From positions 133,788 to 197,787 of the forward strand of contig KN805375.1 in the NCBI GenBank assembly GCA_000818945.1: DNA of 64,000 bases, read 5' to 3'. This stretch comes from Schizochytrium sp. CCTCC M209059 (Eukaryota > Sar > Bigyra > Thraustochytrida > Thraustochytriidae). Positions 23,193 to 32,436 of the stretch are shown here, in pieces. Within the stretch, counting starts at the first letter, position 1, and the number at the start of each line of letters is the position of its first letter. The notes under the pieces were generated by a model. It made no database searches, had not been told where the DNA came from, and saw only the letters and a list, made by a program, of their open reading frames with translations. A program made the position numbers and the translations under genes.

Positions 23193-24638
23193 TCAAACGG
23201 CCGACTTCTTATGCAAGAGGGAGAAAACAGGCTTTTTAGCATCAAAGTCCATATCGCCAACGACGACATCTGCAGATAGCGAACTAGCGGCCTGCGAGGC
23301 AGTACCATCCGAGTGGCTGCTCGACGTCTTTTCTGACAAGGCGAGCGCTCGTGCCATCGCCTGCTTGCGAACATTAAACTCACGGATTCGAGCAGCCGTC
23401 AAATTTTCGATAATGTCGCGGTCGTGGTAGTAGAAATCCATACCTAGGAGTTGCGCCTCGGCCGACACCGTGAGTTTCCGCTTCGGAGAGAGCAGCCGCA
23501 AGACCTGAAGAACTACAAACACAAAGACACCCGAGACAACAACAATCAAAAGCGTACCCCAGAGCTGTACAAGTAACAGGTCGCCGTGACCATGAATCAC
23601 ACCCTCTGTACGATGGAATACACCTGTGCAAAGGCCACCATAGATGCCAACCACGCCGTGCAATGCGCTGGCAGAGATCGGGTCATCGACATGGAGCTTG
23701 TACAAGATGAAACGGTCACTCCAAATGAAAACTAGCGCTGAGATCGCCCCGATTAGCACCGCTGCCCAGGTGTCGATCAGCGAGCAGTTGCCCGTCACGC
23801 TCACCAAGCCAGCCAAAAGACAGTTAAAGGTGACGCCAAGATCATAGTAGCCCGTAATGCTCCGCACGAGGAATAGTCCCACGCACGCCGCTGCACTTGA
23901 CGCGAGCAATGTGGTCACCATTGCGCGGGACGCCGCATTGAGCCCTTCGGCATCTCCAAGGCCAGCAGACACCCCGTTGAAGGAGAACCACGCACAAAAC
24001 AGCAGCAGGGAACCTAATACCTGGAGCGGCGGCGAGTTGCCTGGGGAAGGGACGACCACAACGTCGCCCGTCCCGAGGCCGTCGAAGCGATCGTTCCGGG
24101 GACCAATGAGTGCTGCAGCTACAAAGGCGCAGACGCCACCCACGCCATGCACCACAACGCCACCGGCTACGTCCGTGTATCTACCATACAGAAATCCCTT
24201 CTCGGACCACACCCAGCCTGCGATTAATGGATAGAGGCAGCCAATGATGAAGAACGCGAGGATCATATATGTTGGAAAACGGAGTCTGCCCACGACGGCT
24301 CCACTTGCGATTGTCCCACATGTCACGGCGAATGCGAACATAAGGAAAAAACCTGCAAAACTTTCCGTCTTGTTTGTGGCAAACTCGTTTGACATTGTAA
24401 AAATAGAGTATCCGAAGCCCCACCATGCCAAAGTGCCAATTGCGCAGTCCATGAGGTTTTTCGTCAAGATGCTCTTGATGTGCTTTCGGTGAACGGCCCC
24501 AGCTTCGAGCATGGCAAACCCCGTTTGCATGAGCATAATGTTGATGCTGTTGAGCAGGATCCAGACCACCGACAGGTTGCTTGTCAACTGCGCTTGCATT
24601 GCCGCAAGCTCTTCCGTTGTCGCATACGTAACACTCAT
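23193..24638 (-). CDS. AMT: Ammonium transporter (AMT/Mep/Rh superfamily)
   Basis: This 481-aa polytopic plasma-membrane channel for ammonium/ammonia has about 11 hydrophobic segments. Early family blocks include LNSINIMLMQTGFAMLEAG and NLMDCAIGTLAWWGFGY. The first pore His lies in DVAGGVVVHGVGG and the second in SASALHGVVGIYGGL, the twin-His pair of AMTs. The extracellular gate region AFAVTCGTIASGAVVGR is also present. A cytosolic tail of about 80 residues carries the LLGMDFYYHDRD-type segment expected in AMT C-termini, where phosphorylation controls gating. The start is the ATG at 24638. Confidence 0.96.
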   Translation of the reverse strand: MSVTYATTEELAAMQAQLTSNLSVVWILLNSINIMLMQTGFAMLEAGAVHRKHIKSILTKNLMDCAIGTLAWWGFGYSIFTMSNEFATNKTESFAGFFLMFAFAVTCGTIASGAVVGRLRFPTYMILAFFIIGCLYPLIAGWVWSEKGFLYGRYTDVAGGVVVHGVGGVCAFVAAALIGPRNDRFDGLGTGDVVVVPSPGNSPPLQVLGSLLLFCAWFSFNGVSAGLGDAEGLNAASRAMVTTLLASSAAACVGLFLVRSITGYYDLGVTFNCLLAGLVSVTGNCSLIDTWAAVLIGAISALVFIWSDRFILYKLHVDDPISASALHGVVGIYGGLCTGVFHRTEGVIHGHGDLLLVQLWGTLLIVVVSGVFVFVVLQVLRLLSPKRKLTVSAEAQLLGMDFYYHDRDIIENLTAARIREFNVRKQAMARALALSEKTSSSHSDGTASQAASSLSADVVVGDMDFDAKKPVFSLLHKKSAV

Positions 24639-25429
24639 CGTGCTGCCCCTCGCTATGTAGCTTCCACGTTCAAATTCGTAGAAAGCGGATTTTGTTTGGT
24701 ATTTGCTTGCCCGCTTTTGCTTGCTACTTGCTACTTGCTACCTGCTTCGTTGCTGCCTTTTTAATTTGCAAGCCTGTTCGCCAGCTAGCTAGCTGAGCTA
24801 CCTTCATGATGCTGTAGCTTTTTTGGAGTCCTTCCCTCTTTCGGCCGCGTGCATGCAGCCTATCCTGTTGCATACCTTAAGGGGGAAAGCAGCCAGATCT
24901 CCTTTTTGCCGAAGGCTCATCGACCAGACTGCGGGGCCCTAGAACTGGATCCGGCAAGCCAGGGCCGACGAAAATAGCAACAACACTGGCAGTGGCAGTG
25001 AGTGAGACCAAGAAAACGCCGCGGCCCCAGGATCGGCGGTTCACTTTAACCTTGATCTCGAACTTGGACTCGCGGCCCTGGATGCAAGCGTGGACACGCA
25101 GACGCGGGGAGGGAAATAACGTTGGACTCACTTGCACAGCCAGGCCCAGGCTCCAGAATATACTAAATTTACAAAGTCTGCTTGAACTTGCCTCTTTCGT
25201 ATGACTTCTAACTTCGGACTTCGTAACGGAAAAAAAAGCCAAAAAAAAAAAGCCTGGGCGCCACCCAACATTGGATTCGGAAGAAAGCAAGGCCCACGTG
25301 CTGCCAAAATTGAGTAAGTCATGCTACTGCACCCTCGCTTTTCCGCACTTGATCGCTAACCTCGTTTAAGTTGCCTCTCCCGTTGCCGGACTTGACGTGA
25401 AGGAAAGATTTCCCTGAAAGCGACTTTCA
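24639..25429. promoter_or_regulatory. Ammonium transporter upstream region
   Basis: This lies between the AMT start and the stop of the next minus-strand gene. It includes CTTGCTA repeats at about 24714-24745. Frames in it lack similarity to known families. No gene is called. Confidence 0.45.
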
Positions 25430-26821
25430 CTATGGAGCGAGCGCCATCGGCGGACCATACTTTGCCGGAGGAAAAACTTGCTGACCACATGGCGCGACGT
25501 GATCGCGAACCTGTGTCAGAATATAGACGATTGCAAAACCGCCAAGGTAAAGCATAATGAAACCTGGGTACGAGATCCACCACACATTGCGCTCGGGGTT
25601 AAGCGCGGGAACCAAATAGCACCCGGGAGTGACTCCGGCATAAATACAGACAAAGAGCGCCTGCCACGCCACATAAACGATGGGCTCCCAAGCCTGTGCC
25701 CATGCAAATGGGGTCTTGCCTGCCCACGTCTCGGTAATCATTAGCACAGGAACAATGAGGTGATTGTTAAGAGCGAGTCCCAGGGCTCGACGAGAATCCA
25801 AGTTTTTGTGTGCGCCCCAAAAATACATTGAATATGCCAGCGTCCCTGGCAACGAGACGTGCTCTAAAGCGGTGTACATGACTCGCAGCTGTGGCCGCCG
25901 TTTGCGCATATTCAAATATGTAGCGAGAGAAGTCTTGATGGCAGCAACAAGCAGATTCCAGAACACAGGATGGAAAAAAACTATTACTACCTTGGCATCT
26001 GCCAGCTTGCAAGCCGCATTTCCCCGCGTGAATTGGCTTGCCGTACTCCAAAGAGGAACAGATGCGATAAGTGAAGCCCAAATGTACAATGCTATGCCTC
26101 CACGCACTATTCCAAAGTGGTATCTTTTGCGAAAGTATGGGCTATATGTGTACAAATCAATCACGCGTTTGACTTTGCGAAATTTTTGTTTGTATGTGCG
26201 TTTCCCCTTGCCTCCCCGGAGCTCGCCAGGATCCAACAAAGGTGAGATTGGCGATCCAGGACCCCGATTGTCAGCATTCGCACCGAAATGCTGCGCCGAG
26301 CCGGGCGCGACACGAAAGGCGTCATTATCCGCTTTTGAGTGCGGAAACCCTCCAGAGGCACTCAAAGAAGTAGACTCAATGGCAGAATTATGACTCCAGC
26401 GTCGCTCGCTCACAGAATGGGGACTGGGACTTCTTGACGTGATCGTCAGTCGCGTCATTGCTTCAAGGTCCAAGTCCTCGAGTGTGAGTACAGGTGGCGC
26501 AGCATTTCGTCCGCCATAGAACACTGTCTTGCGACGTTCTACGGGATCCTCTCGCCTCAATGCGTCAAACTTGTCAGATCCATCGTTCAACTCTGGACGT
26601 GGTCGTCGTACATCTGGTGGCGCCGGGACATGAATCCTTAGCACTTCAGAGCTTCTCGTGGCAATATCGTCCTCTGTGATTCTTGACGTATCGCTGTTCC
26701 ATTCATCTTCAGAGAAATTATTATCGTTGCTAGCCACATGCCCTTTTCTTCTGCTGCCCTCGTGTGTTTTGATTCCGGCTTCTTCGGACGCTTCATCGTG
26801 AATCGCTCCCGGCGGTAACAT
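25430..26821 (-). CDS. Multi-pass membrane protein, AIG1/FAR-17a-like
   Basis: The first ATG is at 26821 (MLPPGAIHDEA), giving 463 aa. The first 210 residues are polar and probably cytosolic. Then come about six membrane segments, starting near GIVRGGIALYIWASLIASV. The blocks LEHVSLPGTLAYSMYFWG and LALNNHLIVPVLMITETW resemble the AIG1/ADTRP (FAR-17a) family, in which a Thr and the His of an N-H motif act in hydrolysis of fatty-acid esters of hydroxy fatty acids. The assignment rests on this pattern and on the WxxxY/WISYPG tail, and is moderate. Other multi-pass families are possible. The long N-terminal extension is not typical of animal members. Confidence 0.6.
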   Translation of the reverse strand: MLPPGAIHDEASEEAGIKTHEGSRRKGHVASNDNNFSEDEWNSDTSRITEDDIATRSSEVLRIHVPAPPDVRRPRPELNDGSDKFDALRREDPVERRKTVFYGGRNAAPPVLTLEDLDLEAMTRLTITSRSPSPHSVSERRWSHNSAIESTSLSASGGFPHSKADNDAFRVAPGSAQHFGANADNRGPGSPISPLLDPGELRGGKGKRTYKQKFRKVKRVIDLYTYSPYFRKRYHFGIVRGGIALYIWASLIASVPLWSTASQFTRGNAACKLADAKVVIVFFHPVFWNLLVAAIKTSLATYLNMRKRRPQLRVMYTALEHVSLPGTLAYSMYFWGAHKNLDSRRALGLALNNHLIVPVLMITETWAGKTPFAWAQAWEPIVYVAWQALFVCIYAGVTPGCYLVPALNPERNVWWISYPGFIMLYLGGFAIVYILTQVRDHVAPCGQQVFPPAKYGPPMALAP

Positions 26822-27221
26822 CCGCGTACCCGGTAACCGTACCCGCTGCACGCCAGCGCGCTAGCGCGCCAGCGCGCAAAGCCCGCTCGATCTGTGCTCT
26901 AATCCTGCTTTCGACCTGCTCCGCTTTCCTTTCCACCTAAAGTATTACACTCCTTTACTGTTTACTGCAAACGGTGTGTACTATGGGCGGTTGACCGTTT
27001 GTTTCTGAGAGCGCTTCACAGCTCAGTCAAGTAATTATTAGCATTGCAGACGACAGCCAGAACGAAGCAAGGCAGCGAGTGCATCGCAGCGCGCAGCTAC
27101 GCGTGGCTCCGCCACAACATCGAAGCGCGGGGGAGGGTAATTGAAAAACACGTGCGCGGGCGCACGAACGTACGCGCATTCGTACGCGCGTAAGCAGGAA
27201 CTAGACGGCATCGCCGTGAAG
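26822..27221. promoter_or_regulatory. Divergent promoter region
   Basis: This 400-bp spacer lies between the AIG1-like gene (minus) and the RIIa-like gene (plus). There is no coding signal. The in-frame stretch before 27222 begins only at a TTG. Confidence 0.5.
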
Positions 27222-28805
27222 ATGGTGCCTTCGCAGAGTAACGGTGGCAAAGTCGATGTAAATCAAGCACGCGAGTACATGAAAGCCAAGGTCGAGCCTA
27301 TTGTCGGCAAGCTTGTGCAAGAGCTTGCCGTGCATCAACCAGACAATGTTTTGGAGTTTATTTTAAACTTCGCAGCACGTGAACTGGAAGCCACAGAGAT
27401 TGACGGACAAGATAGTGCCCACGAGGAAAAGCAGGCGGAGACACTGAGCGCACAAGAAAGCGAGCGCCCGACTGCAGAGTCAAAATGCCTCGATAAAGCA
27501 GCCATGAGTCATTCGCCACCGGGGCGTCAATATATGCGCCGAGAAATCGATACGCGCGAAGAAAGTAAGCACGACGAAATGCAGCATGACAAGCCAGACC
27601 ACAGCGAAACAGCGCTTCTCTGCCAAGACGAAGACAAATACGAAGAAGAAGAGGAAGCAGAAGTAGAAGAAGAAGATGGTGACAATGACGATACCGATGA
27701 GGGAGTCGCAGAGTCGAAGACACTCGATTCATCCGACTTTGAAAGTAAAATGTCTGAAACACATTGCGCGCAAGATACACCAAGTGCCGAAATCGAAAAG
27801 CCACTGGTGTGCTGCGTGAGCGGGACCCCGGCCGAACTTAAGGTGCGTCTTGCTGGAAGCAATCGCGTCGAATTGTATGCTCGGGACATCTTTGAGGCCC
27901 TCAAGCGCAAAAATAAGCTCCGGGGAGCAGTCGCGGTTGAGCTTGATGAGGAGTTTCCAGAGGAAGAAAATCCCGAGGGGCCTTTGTGGGAGTACGACAA
28001 GGAAACGCTTGAGCGAATTGCTGCGGCAAAGACTCTTGACGATGTTGACGCACGGCCCGTAACGCCACCAAAGCGCGGATTCAAAATGACTCGGCCTGGA
28101 GAAAACTATCATGATGAAACGAAGCGCGATGAACCCATCAACGTTGGACCAGTGAAATTCGAAGCGCGCGCGCTCGGGACACTTTCAGGCGAAGGAGGCA
28201 ATAGTGAAGACGCTCGCGAAGCTGCGCTGAAGGCCGCCGAGAGGCGTGAGAAAGAACTGGAAAAGAATTCGCGGCTCACCGAGGAGCAGCGAGCTGCACT
28301 CAAGCTGAAGAGGAAGAAGGATGACCTTATTGGGAAGATACGAGCACACTACGCATCCCTTGGCGGTGCTGAGCCCATCGGCATGGCGGCATCCTCTGTT
28401 GAGACCTTACAGCGACATCTTTCCAAAATTAAAGCCCACACAGCAGCGGTTCAGGTTGACCGTGACGAGCGATCTCGAGAGCAAGAGAAGGAGGAAGCCC
28501 TCCGCGCGCGCATGCTGGGCGGAAAAATTGAGAATCGAACAGGCGTCTTCAGCGCTAAACCCGTGCGCACACTCAATTTCGCACCAAGAGCGCTTGGTTC
28601 TGCTTCGCAAAATCAGACCAAGGATAGAGAAGAAGAAGAAGAAGAAGAAGAAGAAGAAGAAGAAAGGTCTTTTCGAGGCCAAGAAGACACGGAAAGAAAT
28701 GATGTGCAGCCTAAAGTAGAAGCAGCTGTCCCCCAGGAGGACGCCGCAAGCCGGCGACGACGTGCTGCCGAGGCTGCTGCTCGTAGGTTCAAGCCGGTCA
28801 AATAA
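27222..28805 (+). CDS. RIIa/Dpy-30-like domain protein, probably ciliary
   Basis: This is a 527-aa acidic, charged protein. Residues about 10-50 fit the RIIa/Dpy-30 dimerisation-docking helix pair (REYMKAKVEPIVGKLVQ, then HQPDNVLEFILNFA), which docks on AKAP-like helices in radial spokes and other axonemal complexes. The rest is low-complexity (Glu-rich at about 27640-27690 and poly-Glu at about 28630-28665) with some conserved-looking blocks, for example ERIAAAKTLDDVDARPVTPP. The start at 27222 is the first in-frame ATG and puts the domain at the N-terminus, as usual. The ciliary role is inferred from the domain. Confidence 0.78.
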   Translation: MVPSQSNGGKVDVNQAREYMKAKVEPIVGKLVQELAVHQPDNVLEFILNFAARELEATEIDGQDSAHEEKQAETLSAQESERPTAESKCLDKAAMSHSPPGRQYMRREIDTREESKHDEMQHDKPDHSETALLCQDEDKYEEEEEAEVEEEDGDNDDTDEGVAESKTLDSSDFESKMSETHCAQDTPSAEIEKPLVCCVSGTPAELKVRLAGSNRVELYARDIFEALKRKNKLRGAVAVELDEEFPEEENPEGPLWEYDKETLERIAAAKTLDDVDARPVTPPKRGFKMTRPGENYHDETKRDEPINVGPVKFEARALGTLSGEGGNSEDAREAALKAAERREKELEKNSRLTEEQRAALKLKRKKDDLIGKIRAHYASLGGAEPIGMAASSVETLQRHLSKIKAHTAAVQVDRDERSREQEKEEALRARMLGGKIENRTGVFSAKPVRTLNFAPRALGSASQNQTKDREEEEEEEEEEEERSFRGQEDTERNDVQPKVEAAVPQEDAASRRRRAAEAAARRFKPVK

Positions 28806-28846
28806 ATTACTTAATTTGCATGATTTGTTAAAGGTTTGAAAACAAG

Positions 28847-30153
28847 TCAAGCTTGAAGAATCACCACAAATCCCAAAGCTGAAACAAGGGTTGCACTCTC
28901 TTTGTCGCGCGGTATCTTTTCATTCTGCATCGACAAGAATGAGAATTGTTCTGGTACGGGGCGCGTGAGTTCTTTGGCTGTCTGCACGAAGCGACGACAA
29001 GTATGCAAAGGAGTGCTCATTGCTGCACGCACGAAGCCAATCACACGAAATGCAGTGGCATTTCCCAAGGCGAGTGGCAAGAGCCGAATCTCTGTAAAAG
29101 CAAAAGTCTTCGAAGGACCCTGCAACATCGAAAGCCTCTTCAAAAGTACTTTTCGCTGCTGGCTTGGTACACCCACGCGCTGGAACAGGCTTCGTTGCTC
29201 GCCGGCTGTGAGTTGCAGGAGAGTACGTCCCGTAATGTGATATCGCGATATACCGTGCAGAAATTGTCGCTCGCTTGCTTCCGTCCCAAGAACTTCCTTT
29301 GCCCAAAATTCTACATCTTCACAGGTCCACAAATCCACCTCTCCAAGGGGGGGGCGCGGCTCGGGAGGTCTCAATACCGAGCGAACCCGAATGTCCTCAG
29401 CACACGCCGCAATTGCGGCAATTTCTTCTTGCTCACGAAGTACAGGGTGCAAAACCCGAGACCGTTCTTCTTCGGGCAACTGCAAGACTGGTTTGAGATG
29501 CCTGTGCAACACGACGGCTGTCGCTGTGTCGCCTCGTGCAGTCGCCGCAGAAAGCAAAAGCTCAGCCTGCTCGCCGCCGGTGCCCAGATGCCTGCCGCGA
29601 CATAAAAGTCGCACAATTTCTGCATGCCCGTTTTGCGCAGCTAGAGAAACAGGCGTTTCACCAAAAGTGCTAAGATATGAGCATGCTCCCATTTCGAGAA
29701 GTAAAGCAACGCAAGTAGTGTGTCCGTGACGCGCAGCCATATGTAGTGCGCTCTCTTGGCTCGCATTGCGCTTATTCACCAAATTGCGATCAGCTTCTAG
29801 CAGCCTCTTTAGCTGAATGGGGTCACCACGCTTGGCGCAGGACCAGATGGGTCTCCCTAACCAGAGCAACGAGGTTCTACCCCTTTTCGTGTGAGTGAAC
29901 TAATCCTTCAATTTTCCGGCAACAAGATGCGAAGGCATGTTCTTCTCTACATGGTTCCGAACTTACATGCTGTCCAGTTTTCAAGCTCGCCCTCCCGCAG
30001 CGGTGTGGTACCTCGACCAAGATGTACAAAGCTAGCCTTACGTATTGCCGCACGCGTTGGCTGAGGTCTGGGCTCGTCTCTTTGGTCATCTATGGAGGCC
30101 ACAGGATCATCGATATGGACACCATTGTGCGTGCTTTCGGGCGATAGCATCAT
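28847..30153 (-). CDS. Ankyrin-repeat and SAM-domain protein (two exons)
   Basis: The long exon (28847-29856) encodes ankyrin repeats (ESALHMAARHGHTTCVALLL, then TPVSLAAQNGHAEIVRLL), a linker, and a SAM domain (VDLWTCEDVEFWAKEVLG to QRKVLLKRLSML). A C-terminal segment of about 90 residues is unrecognised. It has no upstream ATG in frame. A first exon, 29967-30153, starts MMLSPESTHNG and ends at a perfect GTAAGT donor. Joining to the acceptor after TTAG at 29857 restores the frame (187 + 1010 = 1197 nt, 398 aa) and gives NWTAWRPIWSC at the junction. Function is probably scaffolding. The ankyrin and SAM calls are firm; the exon structure is a prediction. Confidence 0.8.
29857..29966 (-). other. 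Predicted 110-nt intron in the ankyrin-SAM gene
   Basis: On the minus strand the donor is CAT/GTAAGT and the acceptor is GGTTAG/GG. The join is phase 1 and restores an open frame. A nearer acceptor (GGGGTAG at 29877) breaks the frame and is rejected. Confidence 0.65.
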
Positions 30154-30713
30154 GTGTTAGTCAGCTCGAATGCCGCGGACTCGTAATACGCAAGCGAAGA
30201 ACGAGGCACGCTATCCACCTCCTTGCCCCGCCGAGTTTCATCGCGTCTTTGCTCCGCCCGCCTGGCCTTTCGCTCAGAATACAATAAGCTTCGACGCGCT
30301 TCCCCAACATCAATATCGAAATGTCCGTTGACAAAACATAAAATCATTCAGCTTTTTATGACTTGAACTTTTACTTTTTTGAACTTTCCGAGTCACGACC
30401 GCGACTTTGAAACATTGATTGGGTGGGTAAGTCTAGGAGTTCATCAATAAAGTCCGTGACCGGAAAAAAACAAAACAAAAAAAAAACATTAATGTCTTTA
30501 TGAAGCTAAAATACTGCGAAAAAGGTCTTCGCCGAGTCCAACTTGAAACAAAGGTAATGTGGCGTTCTCTTTATCAACAACAACAAAGGCGGGTGATTTG
30601 TCATGTCATGCACAAGTGGGGAAAAAGTTAAGTAGTGCGCAAGTTGCTGCTGCTGGTCAACGCAATGCTCGAAAACGAGGAGGCTTGCTTTGCGCTAAAG
30701 CACAAAGAACATT
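30154..30713. promoter_or_regulatory. Divergent promoter region
   Basis: This lies between the ankyrin-SAM gene and the TPR gene. It contains CAACTTGAA at 30539-30547, about 170 nt before the TPR start, and A-rich tracts. No gene is seen. Confidence 0.45.
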
Positions 30714-32075
30714 ATGGCGGGCGGCGGCGTAGAGGAGCGTGTTCTCGATCTCTTGGAGGAAGCCGAGGACGCCGCCCACGGGAGCGGGTGTGAACTCGAT
30801 CGCGCCTTTGCACTTACGGCAAAAGCACTCTATTTGTCGCCCGATAATCCGGACGTTCTTGATGTTCGAGCCAATATTTTTCTTGGCGTTGGGGATCTTT
30901 CAAGCGCTGTTGTGCTGCGACGTAAAGCGTACAAGCTTGATACGAACGCAAGCGCACGTCGAAAGCGCTTAGCGGCCACACTAGACGCCCATGGTTGCGT
31001 CTTATTGGAGGAAGGCGCGCTCAAGCGAGCACGAGCGTGCTTTGACGAAGTCCTATCGCTGGAGCCTCGTAAGGCCTCATACTGGACGCATCGTACTTTG
31101 GCTCACCTTCAGGCTGCGAACGTGCACGCTGCTCTTGCGGATTTAAACAAAGCAATCGAGTTTGACTCAACGGATGGCGAGCTGTACATCTTGCGGGCCA
31201 AGCTTTTGTGGGACATGCAGCTACAGGACAAGTCGATGAAGGATCTCAAAATTGCCAAGGAACTATGCAATGGGTTTCATCCCGAGATCACAAGGTTTGA
31301 ACACGCATTGACAGCAACCTCAGAGACGGGCAAGGACTCCATTTCGCAGTGTATGCTGAATGGAGACTTTGAAGCAGCTCTAGTGCTACTGAGAAAGTCG
31401 CTCCGCGCCAATCCAGCGAATGTCACATTACTTTTACAGGCCGCGACTGCGGCAAGACAACTTGGCGACTTGAGCTTGGCTCTGTCATATACGCAAGACG
31501 CGAAAAAGTACATGCGCCGCGAAACGACGTATGAAGCCAAGCAAATGGCAAAGCAGGAGGCGCTCATTTTCAATGACCAAGCAGCAAGCCTTATCTCGAC
31601 GAAGAACGACTATAAACTTGCTCTCGTCAAGTTAAACGCAGCCATTGACCTCTGCCCTGAATTTGAGATCTTGTATCGCAATCGCGGGGATTGCCATCGA
31701 CTCTTGCACGACCACAACCAGGCTGAGCGGGACTACCAGCGTGCAAAAGAACTCTATCCTGGTGACGCAGAAATTGATGCCCGCCTAGCTCTTCTCTCAT
31801 ATTATAAAGGTCAAACCGCATTCAATGCGGGCAAGTATAGTGCCGCTGAGACATACTTTTCCAGCGCCATCTCGCTTTCGCATGGAGGACAGTCAGAGTA
31901 CTTTGCAAATCGCGGTCTGGCCAAGGTCTGTCAGGGCAATGCAGAGGCCGCGCTTGAGGACTTCCAGGAAGCCCTTCGTCTCGATCCTTTTAACGCTCGC
32001 GCTCGATCCTGGCTCGCGCAGTCCCGATCACGCAACTCCGAGACTCTTGCTCGCTCCCAAAAGACCTTTCACTAA
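30714..32075 (+). CDS. TPR-repeat protein, possibly TTC16-like
   Basis: This 453-aa protein is built almost entirely of tetratricopeptide repeats, about nine to ten. Clear units include ACFDEVLSLEPRKASYWTHR, LADLNKAIEFDSTDGELYIL, LNAAIDLCPEFEILYRNRG and AALEDFQEALRLDPFNARA. There is no signal peptide, membrane segment or other domain. TPR solenoids are protein-binding scaffolds. The layout recalls TTC16-type ciliary TPR proteins, but repeats alone cannot settle orthology. The start is the ATG at 30714. Confidence 0.85.
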   Translation: MAGGGVEERVLDLLEEAEDAAHGSGCELDRAFALTAKALYLSPDNPDVLDVRANIFLGVGDLSSAVVLRRKAYKLDTNASARRKRLAATLDAHGCVLLEEGALKRARACFDEVLSLEPRKASYWTHRTLAHLQAANVHAALADLNKAIEFDSTDGELYILRAKLLWDMQLQDKSMKDLKIAKELCNGFHPEITRFEHALTATSETGKDSISQCMLNGDFEAALVLLRKSLRANPANVTLLLQAATAARQLGDLSLALSYTQDAKKYMRRETTYEAKQMAKQEALIFNDQAASLISTKNDYKLALVKLNAAIDLCPEFEILYRNRGDCHRLLHDHNQAERDYQRAKELYPGDAEIDARLALLSYYKGQTAFNAGKYSAAETYFSSAISLSHGGQSEYFANRGLAKVCQGNAEAALEDFQEALRLDPFNARARSWLAQSRSRNSETLARSQKTFH

Positions 32076-32436
32076 TTTGCTTCAACGTACAATCTAAATT
32101 CTTTTTATCTCACTTAATCTCCTCGCTCGCGCGCCGTCAACAGACATTGTGCATTTCTTCAAAACGCATCATGGTGGAAGCCCTTCAAATTGCCAGTGAC
32201 CTTTTCTTGCAAAGGTCAGCCCCTTTTAACCTGAAAAACGGGGCCAGGCTCGTCCGTTCAATTTTTTTTTACGATTAACAGTGTAAGAATTCACTACCTA
32301 CACCCGGGCCGAGTCATTTATTTCCCCCCGTATGCAACTTGAACAACTTGACTGAGCACAACATTGCAGCGGAGAAGCGACCTTCTCCAGTTTGCTTTGG
32401 GTTGCTCTGCATCCGTCTGCCTTAGTGGGCGAGTCG
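32076..32436. promoter_or_regulatory. Spacer upstream of the BIVM-like gene
   Basis: This contains CAACTTGAA at 32335-32343, followed at once by the near copy CAACTTGAC, about 95 nt upstream of the ATG. No gene is seen. Confidence 0.45.
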
